Positions 10,212 through 21,901 of a stretch of DNA of 64,000 nucleotides are shown piece by piece. Below the pieces are notes generated by a model. That model made no database searches. It had not been told where the DNA came from and worked only from the letters and a program-made list of their open reading frames with translations. This DNA is from Amyelois transitella. Taxonomy: Eukaryota; Arthropoda; Insecta; Lepidoptera; Pyralidae. How positions within the stretch are numbered: position 1 is the stretch's first letter; every line of letters starts with the position of its first letter. The translations under genes and the position numbers were made by a program. The DNA lies in contig NC_083513.1 in assembly GCF_032362555.1 (NCBI RefSeq), positions 9,610,001-9,674,000 on the forward strand, in the 5' to 3' direction.

Positions 10212-10427
10212 ACATACATATAATCACGTCTGTATATCTTACGGGGTAGACAAGGCCAACTGTCTTGAAAATACTGATAGGCCACGTTCAGCTGTTTGGC
10301 TTAATGATAGAATTGAGATTCAAATAGTGACAGGTTGCTAGCCCATCGCCTAAAAGAAGAATGCCAAGCTTATAATCCCTTAGTCGCCTTTTTCGACATT
10401 CATGGGAAAGATATAGTTCTATTCCTA
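10212..10427 (+). repeat. R1 repeat copy
   Basis: Good match to R1, including ggcttaatgatagaattgag and gacaggttgctagcccatcg. The distal end is truncated. Confidence 0.75.
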
Positions 10428-10867
10428 ATCATATAAAGCGAAAAATTAATTGCAATAAACTTTCATCATGCAGATTTGCGTAATGTTCTTGACCTAACAT
10501 GTCAATATGCCTATTGTCTCCCGAATCAGGTCTAGACTAGGCACAATTCAAAAACAATAAATCTAAATTTGTATCTATGAAGAGCTAATAAGTTGGTTTT
10601 CATCTAGGAAGTTAATTTCAAGAATATCTGGTGTCCACTTTTAGGTTAAGATAGCCATTTCTGTTTCATGCGAGCTACTTACATAAGCTTTATAAAAGAA
10701 AACTCGGCGTGTCAGAAACTAAATTCAACTAGCCTTCCAAACTATTTATACTTGTAGATACTTACTAATACTTACAAATGCGAAGTTAATTTGTTGTTTG
10801 TTGTCCCTTCACGCGTTATCTACTAAATCAATCTTCTTTAAATTTTACGTATTTCTAATTAAAGGCT
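10428..10867. other. Gene-free sequence with a LINE-tail-like segment
   Basis: 10755-10860 resembles a decayed RTE-type tail (cttacaaatgcgaagttaat, then cttcacgcgttatctactaa). No exon recognised. Confidence 0.4.
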
Positions 10868-11075
10868 AAGCGACTAAGGGATAGTTATTAAATAGTTAAT
10901 ATAATGATATAGGATAGTTAATAAAATTTGGATTCTTCTTTTAGGCGATATGCTTGCTAGCCCACCTGTTACTATTTGAATCTCAATTCCATCATCAAGA
11001 CATGCAACTGATAGTAACCTATCAGTCTTTGAGAGACTGTTGGCTCTGTTATATGTTTGTATGTTATGTTATGTA
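10868..11075 (-). repeat. R1 repeat copy, reverse, with internal AT-rich insertion
   Basis: The complement matches R1 on both sides of an AT-rich insertion at about 10886-10925. Confidence 0.65.
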
Positions 11076-11334
11076 AACTTTGACTTTCACGTCCAATCCA
11101 GAAATTAAATTTTGTGCGCGAGGAATAAGTACATTCAGGTTCCAATTTTGGATGGGGGCTGCAATTTGAAGCTTAGATCCAAAACTGAACGAGATATCAA
11201 AATGCTTATTATTAGAAATAGCACTAGAACTATTCCCTTTTCTGTTCTATGGTTTGTGTATTTTAAGGGCAATGTTTTCAAATAGCTTTAAGTAAGTGGA
11301 AGAGTCAGTTAAAGAAAAAATATTGTTTTTGCAG

Positions 11335-14300
11335 CAAGAATGTGGCGAAGAAATATGGGAGACCATTCTGAGGGAGGCCGGTGCAAGATGCTCTGTGTTC
11401 AGTGCTACGCAGGTACTAGTCAATTGGAATACAGAATTGTTATCATCAATAAAATTTGTGTTATGTTATATCTTAATACTAGCATAAAGAATATTTTTTT
11501 CGACATCTCCAGCAATATCCAGACGCGCTGATGCTCCGCATCGCCACCGCCTTAGCTGATCTCGTGTCGAAGAACCCAAACAGCCCCGCAACCTCCACAC
11601 CGGCCAGTCCAGCTCCAAGGAAGCCCTCCCTCAAGTCCAAGCCTTCCTGGCGCAGCGCGTCTGTCAACGCAGACAACAGAACCCAACACTTTAAATGCCC
11701 ATTCACAGCTACCAACGCCCTGACAGCAGTCACCAAGAAAGAAATAGAAGCATACAACTCATCCGAAGAAATAAGACAAACATCACATATGACCCGATCT
11801 TCTGATAGAATCAATGAAGGAAAAGAAATTGAAATAACATGCCCTATGAATAGACGAAGTCTAGCTATGAAATTTGAAGACCACAAGGAGATTAAAGAAA
11901 TTAAGAGTCCAGAAACAGATGATAGTCAAAGTCAAGACGAAGCAAAAGCGATCCCTGCTTGCGAGATTGGAAGAAGAAACAGTGCATTACCACCAGTTCA
12001 GAGAAAGAAGAGTGTTTCGTTGGCTTTAGATGTTTATCGGAGGAGAGGATCCGGCGCGCAGATGAGAGCTAGACTCAACAGTATCAGTGAAGACCAACTT
12101 AATATAATGAAAGAGAAGTTTGGTACCCCAGAAAAAGTGATGCATTTCTTCGGCAGATGTTTCGTTAAATTCTTCAGTAATTATGGGTAATTATTTAATT
12201 TTTATACAGAAATCTTGTCATAAATAGTATAATATCACTTCATATTTATTCATACCAAATTTAAGGTGGGTCTTGTGCCCATTTTAGATTAGGCCTGAAC
12301 AAACAGTGCCGACTCATTTGGAATTCTGGAAGTAATCCGCGCCCGTATCACCAGGGCACGCACGTACAGTCACTAGGTTACTTGAGTCTTCAAGTCTAAT
12401 TATCTGATAGTCGAAGTTTGGTGAATTCTCTATCAATTTGTAACCTGTCTATGGATGGCTATACTACTTTAGAATTTTGATAGGAAGTTACATTTTACGA
12501 AAAAGTACTCAGTAAACTTGTGTTCACATCAGGCAAATGTGCAGATTTCCTCTTGGATAGCAAAAACGATAACTAGATAAATAACGATCTGCATATAATC
12601 CAAAAACATCACTTTTTTCATTAATTCAACTAACAATTACAAATAGTAACAGTTAAGTACTATCCAAATGTAACTTTATAAACTTTCTTAGCGGCTATCC
12701 CAATTATTATAATTAGTCTCATTAACTGCATCAACAGTCTCTGTATCGTTATTATTTCCATCAGCTACGACACCATGATCCGCGCGACTGGGCGCTATTT
12801 CTGCACGTTCCTGCAGTCGGTGGACAGCATCCACCAGCGCATGCGGTTCACGTTTCCACGCATGCGCTCGCCGAGTATGCAGCTCACGAGGGCGCACCGT
12901 CACGGCGCTGAGCTGGTGTATAGCAGCGGCAGGATGGGCTACACGCATTATCTTATGGGTAATAAGAAACCAATATCCCACCACCCATAGGTCTGCCAAC
13001 CTAACGGTGATACAAGCCGAACTATTAGGAGTACACTACTCTTGCGTTTGGGGTAAGAGAGAACTGTCTGTTTTTATCTGGTGACAAAAAAATGCTATTT
13101 GGCCGTTTTATTCCCGACCTTAAAAAGATCTCTTTTCGGGATAACATAAGAAAAAGTGCAGAAGCACCAACAGCTTAGCAGTAATATCCCAGAAGACGTT
13201 CTTCTGTCGTAAGCGGTAATAAGTGCTGTCACGGAATTAAAGGTGTTATTAAATACACTTACCCTTAGAGAATCCCGTTTCAGTCTCGAAACGCTATGAA
13301 AAGAAAAAAGAGTTCTTTGTATGTTATACCAAATCATAAATTATTCTTTTTTTCTTTAAAAAGTCAACATACATAAGTTGATCTTTTGATCGCAGGTCAA
13401 CTGTACGAGATAGCCGAAGACATCTTCTCGTTAAAGCTAAAGGTTTCGATCGTGAGGGAAGGAGTGGAAGATAATTGCAATGTCGCGGTCTTAAGGCTGG
13501 AGTTTGATAACAGCGATTATGTAAGTTTTTTATAATATCAATCTGATATAAGCAAGCTAGGGGCAATATTAGGTCAAAATGTTGAAAGCAAAAGTTACAC
13601 CAGCTCCAAACTTAACTGTAGCATCTGAAAATCTAAAACTACGAAAAAGAGAAATGAGTGAAACATTCGATGGTTTGAGTGCTGACCTCACGGGCCGTAG
13701 TCGAAAGTCCGCGTTGCTCTAAGGCTTACGTATAAGTGAAGAAAATTTAAAAACCCAGATTTTTCTTTCACTAAGTATAATGGAAAACATCAACCACTTT
13801 GTAAAAATCTACTTGGAAAAAATAATTGAATGCAAGTAGAGTATATTACCTGTATGAATTAATGATTGAATTCAGATGCATGTAGTGGCAGGTTTATAGT
13901 CCATTGCCTACAAGAATCCCAAATTTATTAGCCCTTGACCAGTATCATCTTAGCTTTTCAAGGGTAAGTTTCTTAGGAAGTTTAGGTACATATATTTATC
14001 AATATGACGAAACTTTTAGTTGTTTAAGCATTCAGTGACATTCTATTGCACGATCAACCAAAACAAAGTCTTACAAAAAATAAAATCAATACAAAGCAAG
14101 CAACAAGTGTAAGTGTTATCGATGCGTGTAAAAGCTTATAAAAGCTCGCCTTTTCAGAACAACATTGCGAAGAAATAATTACAAGCTCCGTTGAACTTTT
14201 GCTATGTGTTCAATGAGTTTTCGATGTAAATAGCAGTTAATAAGAAAAGCTTCCTTTTTTACGATATGTTTTTCACTTATGAAATCTTACATTCATAAAT

Positions 14301-17300
14301 ATAGTCACGTCGATATACCTTGCGAGGTAGACAGAGTCGATAGTCTCAAAAAAACTGAACGTTCAGCTGTATGACTTCATGATGGAATAGAGATTCGAAT
14401 GTAGCATGTTGCTAGCCCATTGCGAAATCCATTATGTAATCAAAGATTTCGTAACCATTTTTCTAGATATTAAACTTGTGAGACTAACGATTTCTGTTTG
14501 TTTAACTACCTAAGTACTAACCATATTAAATACTTTAAGATTGTTATAAGTGAACCTAAATGAATAAACATTCATAAACAGATAAGTTTAAATCAGTTTG
14601 AGGCCACTCAAATCAAATAAATAAGCAAAGGTAATTAATGAGAAAAATTTAAATTATCTTCATATGCTTAGGCAAATAAAAGCAGCACAATTAGGCTAAC
14701 ATCCATACTAGTTATTATAAATGCGAAAGCGAGTTTGTGTTTCGTTTTTTTTGTAACCTTCACAGTTAAACTACTAAACCAATCTGCATGTCTGTATGGA
14801 GAAAGACATAAGGTACTTTCACGCGTTGGTAGCTAGTAAATTAATAAAGGAAAATCTTTTTCCGTAATTGGTTTGATTAGGATATATAATTCTCGCTCAA
14901 TGGAAAGAGCTGTCATTAAGCTCCGGCTAATTACTTAGAATAAAAATTACGACAACCAATTAGTATTGTGTAACACTATACGTCCAATGAATAATAGGCA
15001 ACGATAGTCCGTTTAACATGTAAATTTATTTGCACCAGATAGGCAGAATATTTTGCCGCCGACAATACACTCAATCTATTTTATAGACTGCGGTAATTAA
15101 GTGCCCAATTCTCGCAATAGGAGAGTTTAGATTCCCACTTAAAATCTTAGGCCTTTTCGAGAGCTCTTCAATGAACTGGATCGCATATTAATGTAAATGA
15201 AGTGTTTGCCCCAGTCACTTTCCCATTGTAAACGTTTTTATTGAAACCTCCGGGATTGTAACTAACTTTAATTTGTGTAATTTTGCGAATAAACGTGTTT
15301 TGCCCAGAAAGAGTTGTGGTGACTTCGTAGAGTTATTAGTTTCTACCTCTCTTTGTTATGTTATAACATACTAGTAACTAAGTAGTTAATTAAAATTAGT
15401 TCTATACCGTAAGTACAACTATTTTTTCCGAATTTCCAATTAATTTACTCAATTTAATATTAAAAAATAAATAAGTAATTTTATAAGTATTTGAATAAAC
15501 TATAACATATCTCATAGCCACCACCTATGAAGTTTTAGGTTCGAAAGGTTTGGACGTGAAGGCTCTTGAAAATCAATACGTGCCATCAGTTAGTTCACAT
15601 TTTATTTACAATATTACCTACTTCAAAGCCATACAGATTTAGTTCTATTACCAACAATAACAGTTTGTACTCAGTTTTATCGCTAAAATAGGCATCAGTA
15701 TCAAAATAATAAAGTTCTAACAGTCCCGTTTTGGGCCGTAAAACGATTACGGCCGGGGCAGAACAACCTCCAAGCAATTGTTATCAATACTTCGCTACTT
15801 TAAGTGGCTATTGTCATCTTGATAAAGTCTTGAAGGAATGACCAATGAAATATATCTGAAGTACTTTAAATTTTATTTACTTACTTACTACACTTGTCTA
15901 ACAAGCTAAAGACAAGTGTCGTGTAGTTCACGGCACTAAAGTATAGGACGTTGTAAAAGGCGACAAAGGGAGAGGCTAATAAACTTGGGATTTTTCTTGA
16001 AGGCGATGAGCTGCCATTATTTGAATCTCAATTCCATATAAAACTATACGGCTGAACGTGGCCTTTCAGTCTTTTCGACAGTTGGCTATGTCTACCCGCA
16101 AGGCATATAGACATGTTATTATTTATGTATGAAGACATGTTCAAACTATGTCCGTAACATGATGTGTCTCATCAGATAACACGTGTCTTATACACCGCTT
16201 GTCTTGACAGACATCACTTGTCCCTAATCAATTTCAATTTTTTCAATTTCAAATTCTTTATTGCATATCATAAAGTACATCTGTTAAATTACAATTACTG
16301 CTTATAAATAGGTACAATATGAACCCTGTTGGGCATTGCAGTTTTATCTTATGTCGAATGAGATTAAGACGATGGGTCTTATGAGATATCATAGTGGAGA
16401 TGAGACAACTAGACGGCCTGTCACATGTCGTATGAGACTGTAACACGAACTGTGTCAAATCTTATGAAACATGAAGATTGATGAAGTGTCCATTGTCTTA
16501 TGATACATCATACGGAGTGTCTAATGCCTTATGGAGTTATGTCTATCATTCCAGGTCCAATCCCTGATGTTAAAAAAGTCGCTGCCATGTCCGCTGCCTC
16601 CGGTGCCAGCCTCTCTGCTGCTGCAGCTATTCCCGTTCGGAGTCTTACTGGACAGGAAGATGAAGATACTCATGGCTGGTGAAAAGGTACACACGGCTCA
16701 AGAGATAGCTATAGCTGTGCCGCCTCGCCTTGTTGGTGTGCATTCATATAATCACGTCTATATCCCCCGCGGGGTAGACAGAGCCAACTGTTTTTGTATA
16801 AAGACTGATAGGCCACGTTCAGCTATTTGGCTTTAAGATAGAATTGAGATTCTAATAGTGACAGGTTGCTAGCCCATCGCCTTAAAAAGAATCCCAAGTT
16901 TGTAAGCATATCCCTTAGTCACCTCTTACGACATCCATGGGAAAGAGATGGAGTGGTCCTCTTCCTTTTTGTATTGGTGCCGGGAACCACACGGCACTGT
17001 GATTGGTGTATGGTGGCCAAAATATCTGTCTGTGTGTGTGACTGGTAGTTACTGTGCAAATCGGAAGGATTTGGGATAACTTAGGTATTATTTGGTAAAA
17101 CAAAACCAAATTAAACAAAGCTGCATGTTTCAAACACGTTTCTTTGACGCTTCTTTTGAAAAATCAGATTCTTTTCATTTTGGAATTAAAACAAAACCCG
17201 TTAATGGTCTTTTTGTACGCCTAATATACACCTATACAAATAAATTTAATAATACTGTGCTGTAGTTTTTAACTAATGCATGAATGTTTATGCCTGCATG

Positions 17301-20300
17301 ATGAGAGTTATAAATGTGTATGAGGCAAAACAAGTACGCAGGCAAGTGGAAAAATGTGGTCTTTGCCTACCTTTCCTGGTGACGCGTGATTTTATGTATG
17401 TATGTATGAAGCATTAAATGACAACTTGCTATGTCCGAATTTTCAGTTGGTGGAAGCATGGGGTGGGCCTGCTAACAGCATCGCAAAATCCTCGATCAAT
17501 GAGATACTGCGGCTAAGGAAACCGAAAATATCACTTACTTGGGACAAGGTAGGTATCTAAATTAAAATAAAATATTTGCACCAACGGAACGTATTTATTA
17601 TTACCTGTTTGGCTGGTGATGCTGAAATTTTATAAAGTTAAACGGCCAACTGACGGCCTCTGTGGCGCAGCGGTAGTGTGCTTGTCTGTGACTCCGGAGG
17701 TCCCGCGGGTTCGAATTCCGGCCTGTGTATGATGAGAAACGAACTTTCTCCGATTAGCCTGGGTCTTGGATGTTTATCTATATAAGTATTTATTATAAAA
17801 TATATTATCGTTGAGTTAGTATCTCGTGACACAAGTCTCGAACTTACTTCGAGGCTAACTCAATCTGTGTAATTTGTCCAGTATATATTTATTTACTGCC
17901 AAAAGGTTTATACTGACATTTTGCCGTTTTTCGCCTAGCTGGTAACAGGCCGAAATTTTCAATGTTTTTCTTCACTTAAGGCTTTATTAATTCTAGTTCA
18001 AGTCTACGCCGCACTAAACTTCCCAAAACAATAATTTCCCAGGTGGTATGCATGCAGACCATGATGTTTGAGCTGGAGCTACTGCGGTACCGAGCTCGTA
18101 TGGCGGGAGATGCCAGGCGAGGGTCGCAGGGCGCACGCTCCATTCTGCTCAAGGGACCAATCTATCTTCTAGAAGAAATTGATGCGTTAGTCTTTTTGTG
18201 CAGCCCTATGTAAGTTATATTTTATTCACATTGCGAGTAATAGTCGTCGTCCTAGCGTCTACCTAACTGGAATATTCCAGTCAGGTTAGGATAGGGTCAG
18301 GATATAAACCGGAGTCAAACTATCACCAAAATGTATTCATGAACCGTGAAATCCAAGGGGAGACTCAAAATAATATAAAATTAATAAAAAATACTTTGGA
18401 GTAACTTTTATTAGCATTGCCATGCTTAATATATGTCGAAATTAAGGCCTAACTTTTTATTTACGTATAATAAATCCATCAAAGACCACCAAACTGTTCT
18501 ACTTATGATATGATATTTCCAGTTTCAATGACTTAGAAGAACTCCGTCAAGCCGGTCTTTACGTTGCGGACATGAATGGTCATGGCCTGTCTAAATGGAT
18601 GCTTCTGGAAGGGTGGCAACATCTATCACGGCTGGAACTTCTGTTTGAGAAGGCCGAGTCCAGGTCGTTATCCCTGGAGAAGTCCTGCCGCCTGCGGGAT
18701 CAGTGGAAGAAACGAGGAGACCAACTACTTTATTCGATGATACCGAAAGATATTGCTGATCATTTGAGGGCTGGGAAAGATTCTATGGCTGCTTGTCAGG
18801 TATATCCATTGAATAATTATGTAGTTGTAATTAATATACCTGCCACGTATAAATTAACGTAAAAACCTATAAGTAGGTATCTTATTAAAGTTCGGGGTTC
18901 GATCCTCAGAAACACATCAAATCTATGGGTTTCCGTTTTGTTTATTATTTTATATATATAACTTAGACCACTATTTTAACACGTCCTCCCTCCTCATGAA
19001 ATATGAAGAAAAAGCGGGTAATTATTTAATGTAAGTAGATTTAAAAGACTGGCCGGTGAATCAATTACTCGAGAATAATTTGTCTTCTCTCTAACTTCCA
19101 GGCGTTCGACAGTGTGACTATAATATTCTGCGGCGTACAACTGTCAGCAGCCGGCACCCGCGCCGACGTCATGCAGACTGTGGCCTACATCAACGACATC
19201 TACTCCAAAATTGATAGGCTGCTGGACTCTCACAGAGTTTATAAGGTAACTTATTATATAAAACAATAATTAACATTAATCTAGGTATATAAAAGAGTAC
19301 ACTTGCCAGATCAATGCACGGTCAAAACCTATGTGGTCAAGAGGTAAATTCCCGCGGTAAAGGAACGGAAATAAGCGGAGCAGGCGGGCCTACCTACTCT
19401 GGTTACTATCTAAATACACAGCCTAAACCGCTGGGTCTAGAGGCTTGAAATTTGGCGCGTAGGTTTTTTCTGTGGTCTTCGAGGGATTATGCTATGCGAG
19501 GCTTTTCCGAACTTTCCGCGGGAACGGGCATCATGGTGTTTTTCGGTTCACGCGGGTGGAGCCGCGGGCGTCCTCTAGTATAATATATTTAGAAGGTCAT
19601 GTTTACATCTTACCAAGATCTTAGAAAACCCGGTAACTTTCCATATAGATTCACAACAATTGGTTTACTAGGTAAGAAGTATTATTCTTTTCGAGGGCCA
19701 CCCTGAGTAAAAAAGACAAATAACATTGTTCCGTTTTCGGAGCTTTCGATACAACAATTACAATATTTGTAGCTGCATTTATTGTATCGTCCAGTATTGT
19801 ACATTGCCATTTCCAGGTGGAGACCGTAGGCACAGTGTACATGCTGGTGTCGGGCGCTCCGGAGCGGCGCCGCGCGCACGCCGCCTCGGCCGCCAGCGCA
19901 GCCCTGGCCATCGCTAGAGCACTGCCTAAGCTTACTATTGGTGAGATCTATTTAACCGACTTCAAAAAAAGGAGGTGTCTCAATTCGACCGTATATATGT
20001 CCTGTAGGATGTCCACGGATAACTTCGTCGTTTTTGAACCGATTTTGATTATTTTATTTTTTATAATACATTGTTCCGTCAACGCACTTATAACCTTTAT
20101 GACAATTACGAAAATACCACATTCTCCCTCAATACAGCGTATTCCAAACCTGCACCACTGTAGGTACAATTGAATTTAAAACCCGACGTCCAGTACAAAA
20201 CAGGGCCTACCTGAAGACGTCCTGAAAACTACCTTTTCGATCGTGGAAGACACCGGCGCTGGACGAGAGCTCGAGTTACGGGCTATAAGGTACTCCTTGT

Positions 20301-21442
20301 CCATATCCCTCCGCGAGACCATGTGGTTCAGTAGTAGGTAACCACTGCATTCCTACTATCTGCGAACCAGACAAAAAAGAAGGAAAGCGGACCCCAGGAC
20401 CCGAAGCATTGTAGCGGAGGGTGTAACTGAAACGACTTGCCAATTTTTGATGCACCAGTAAGTTTAGTGACATATTTTATTATTGTTTACCACAACTTAA
20501 TTTATAGGAATCCACTCCGGGCCGTGCGTGGCAGGCGTGCTAGGGCGCCGGCTGCCGCGGTACTGCCTCGTGGGAGACTCTGTCAACACCGCCAGCAGAA
20601 TGCAGACCTCTTCCGAAGTGAGTCAAAATTCTGTAAATACTAATCCATTGTTACAACCCGTGGTTACAACGCCATAAGTTATCTCCAAGTTAATTTCTCT
20701 ATGCTGAAATTGGCTTATTTTGCATGAAAATTTACCTGCACTTATTTGGTTATCTCACTCCAATTATTTCAATCTGCTATTACAATATTTTTCCTTTAGT
20801 CACCTTTAACTACATTACCAGAAAGTGATTGAGTGATTATTCTACACAATAGTAACTTTTTGGCAAATTGCGTCAGCTACATTCCTTCCTAATGTCCTTT
20901 TTTTAATGTTCAGATAACTGGCATCATATGTGATTCTTACAGCCTGGCCGTATACAAATATCCGCTCAAACAGCGAACGAGCTGCCTGCAGGAAAATTCA
21001 GATTACGACGGAGAGGGCTCATAAAAGTCAAGGTACCATCAGCTCCAAAGGATTCTTTGTAATTACACTAACCAAAAGTTCCTTTTCACTGACATACAAT
21101 TACTCCTGTCTCGTAAGATTAAGCAGCCAGGTCGACAGTTATTCCGAAATTCGTTTAATAGATTCAGTGGAACTTATAAAACTCGAATAACTATATTTTT
21201 TTAAAGTGTGCCGAAATATTGAATTTACGAAACTATTTGGTAATAGTTGACCACCGACCGAATTTAGAACACGCCACATAGACAATACATTTTTTTTTTA
21301 AATAGTTTAGAAACAAGACAGTTTTTTTTTTATTTTTCAGGGAAAAGGAATGATGGAAACGTTCTGGCTGGAGGGTGAGGTGGAGGAGGACAACCAAGAT
21401 GAAGCCTTGCAATTGTTCTCTGCGCTCTGTGGAGACAACTGA
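11335..21442 (+). CDS. Atypical soluble guanylate cyclase (Gyc-88E/89D type), 13 exons
   Basis: Cytosolic haem-sensor enzyme subunit making cGMP from GTP. Exons: 11335-11412, 11513-12186, 12765-12958, 13396-13520, 16555-16686, 17447-17548, 18043-18209, 18523-18799, 19102-19245, 19817-19940, 20508-20617, 20914-21032, 21341-21442; all junctions are GT-AG and in phase. Order: H-NOX domain (exons 1-4; candidate haem-ligand His in VDSIH, Y-x-S-x-R motif as YSSGR), HNOBA/PAS region ([14 protein letters not shown]), coiled coil ([13 protein letters not shown]) and cyclase domain ([30 protein letters not shown]). The transition-state Asn and Arg and the guanine-selecting Glu and Cys are present. Both metal-binding Asp positions are replaced ([12 protein letters not shown]), so it probably needs a partner subunit. 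Exon 2 has about 165 extra residues inside the H-NOX domain. Exon 12 (119 nt) changes frame internally, consistent with a lost base near 20968-20990. The first coding exon (about 14 residues) was not located. About 782 residues are seen. Confidence 0.9.
13868..13945 (+). repeat. R1 repeat fragment, strongly decayed
   Basis: Only the middle of R1 is recognisable (gtggcaggtttatagtccat, then caagaatcccaaatttatta). It lies in a guanylate cyclase intron. Confidence 0.4.
14292..14430 (+). repeat. R1 repeat fragment
   Basis: 5' half of R1 (gtcacgtcgatataccttgc to ttgctagcccattgcgaaat), in a guanylate cyclase intron. Confidence 0.6.
14705..14850 (+). repeat. RTE-like retrotransposon tail fragment
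   Basis: Carries ttataaatgcgaaagcgagt and actactaaaccaatctgcat, the recurring tail of RTE-type elements in insects. Intronic. Confidence 0.5.
15955..16130 (-). repeat. R1 repeat copy, reverse
   Basis: The complement matches R1 with an internal deletion. It lies in the large intron before the exon at 16555. Confidence 0.6.
16744..17000 (+). repeat. R1 repeat, most complete copy
   Basis: Runs from tataatcacgtctatatccc to gtgccgggaaccacacggca, about 257 bp. It is a good reference copy for the family in this window. Intronic. Confidence 0.8.
17340..17408 (+). repeat. LINE 3'-end fragment
   Basis: Shares the end gcgtgattttatgtatgtat with the fragment near 34.46 kb. It lies just upstream of the guanylate cyclase exon at 17447. 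Confidence 0.4.
17649..17890 (+). repeat. tRNA-derived SINE
   Basis: The head resembles a tRNA gene, with an A box TGGCGCAGCGG and a B box GGTTCGAATTCC spaced as for RNA polymerase III promoters. The acceptor-like start (GCCTCTGTGGCGCAGCGG) resembles tRNA-Trp by eye. An unrelated tail follows (cgaggctaactcaatctgtg). It is not a functional tRNA because the 3' acceptor strand is missing. Intronic in the guanylate cyclase gene. Confidence 0.75.
19320..19590 (+). repeat. Non-LTR retrotransposon-like tail
   Basis: Dispersed-repeat signature (ggaacggaaataagcggagc, then tctagaggcttgaaatttgg, ending gagccgcgggcgtcctctag). It fills most of the intron between the two central cyclase-domain exons. Confidence 0.5.
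20255..20450 (+). repeat. Short dispersed repeat (R3)
   Basis: Contains gcggaccccaggacccgaag followed by a gtagcggagggtgtaactg block. Related blocks occur near 52200 and 63440. It lies in the guanylate cyclase intron before the exon at 20508. Confidence 0.45.
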
Positions 21443-21895
21443 ACCGTTCTCACAACTGAAGCACCGGCCAGTTATATACCTACTCATATCGAAGCTACTC
21501 ATTCATAATACTCATAATAATTTAATATATGTAGTTGTAAACTGTTAAAATAAGAAAAAATTGCGATAACTGTCGTTATTTTGTTTTGAAGTAGGTAAGA
21601 AAATAATCTTTTAAACTGGCGCTTTGTGACCTCTGCCCTTTACATAATGAGCAGTTATTTCATATTATAAAAATTAATAAGCGCGATTTAAACGCCTATA
21701 CTTGATGTTTATCAGTCAACCAATATGCAGCAAAGATTTTTAAGTATTTTTTGTATAAAAAAAACACACACAAACTAACTTTAGGATGTGTTGGCAAGTA
21801 AGTTAAATGTTTCTAAACATATTTTTATAAAATAAAATAAAAACTAGTCTCTAAATTATTATAAGTAGATACTTTATTATATTTATTTTTTTCTA

Positions 21896-21901
21896 AATAA
21901 A
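21896..21901 (+). terminator. Poly(A) signal for the guanylate cyclase gene
   Basis: AATAAA 454 nt after the stop codon. An alternative cluster of AATAAA is near 21832-21840. Confidence 0.4.

Noticed and set aside
11296-11334. Extending the first visible guanylate cyclase exon upstream (EESVKEKILFLQ)
   Set aside because: There is no ATG, and a polypyrimidine tract with CAG acceptor (TTGTTTTTGCAG) lies directly before 11335, so the resemblance to the family N terminus is probably chance.
16140-16545. A CRISPR-like array
   Set aside because: The repeated words are degenerate and irregularly spaced, and this is an animal intron.
17649-17722. A functional tRNA gene
   Set aside because: A and B boxes are present, but the acceptor stem cannot close and an unrelated tail follows. 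It is the head of a tRNA-derived SINE.
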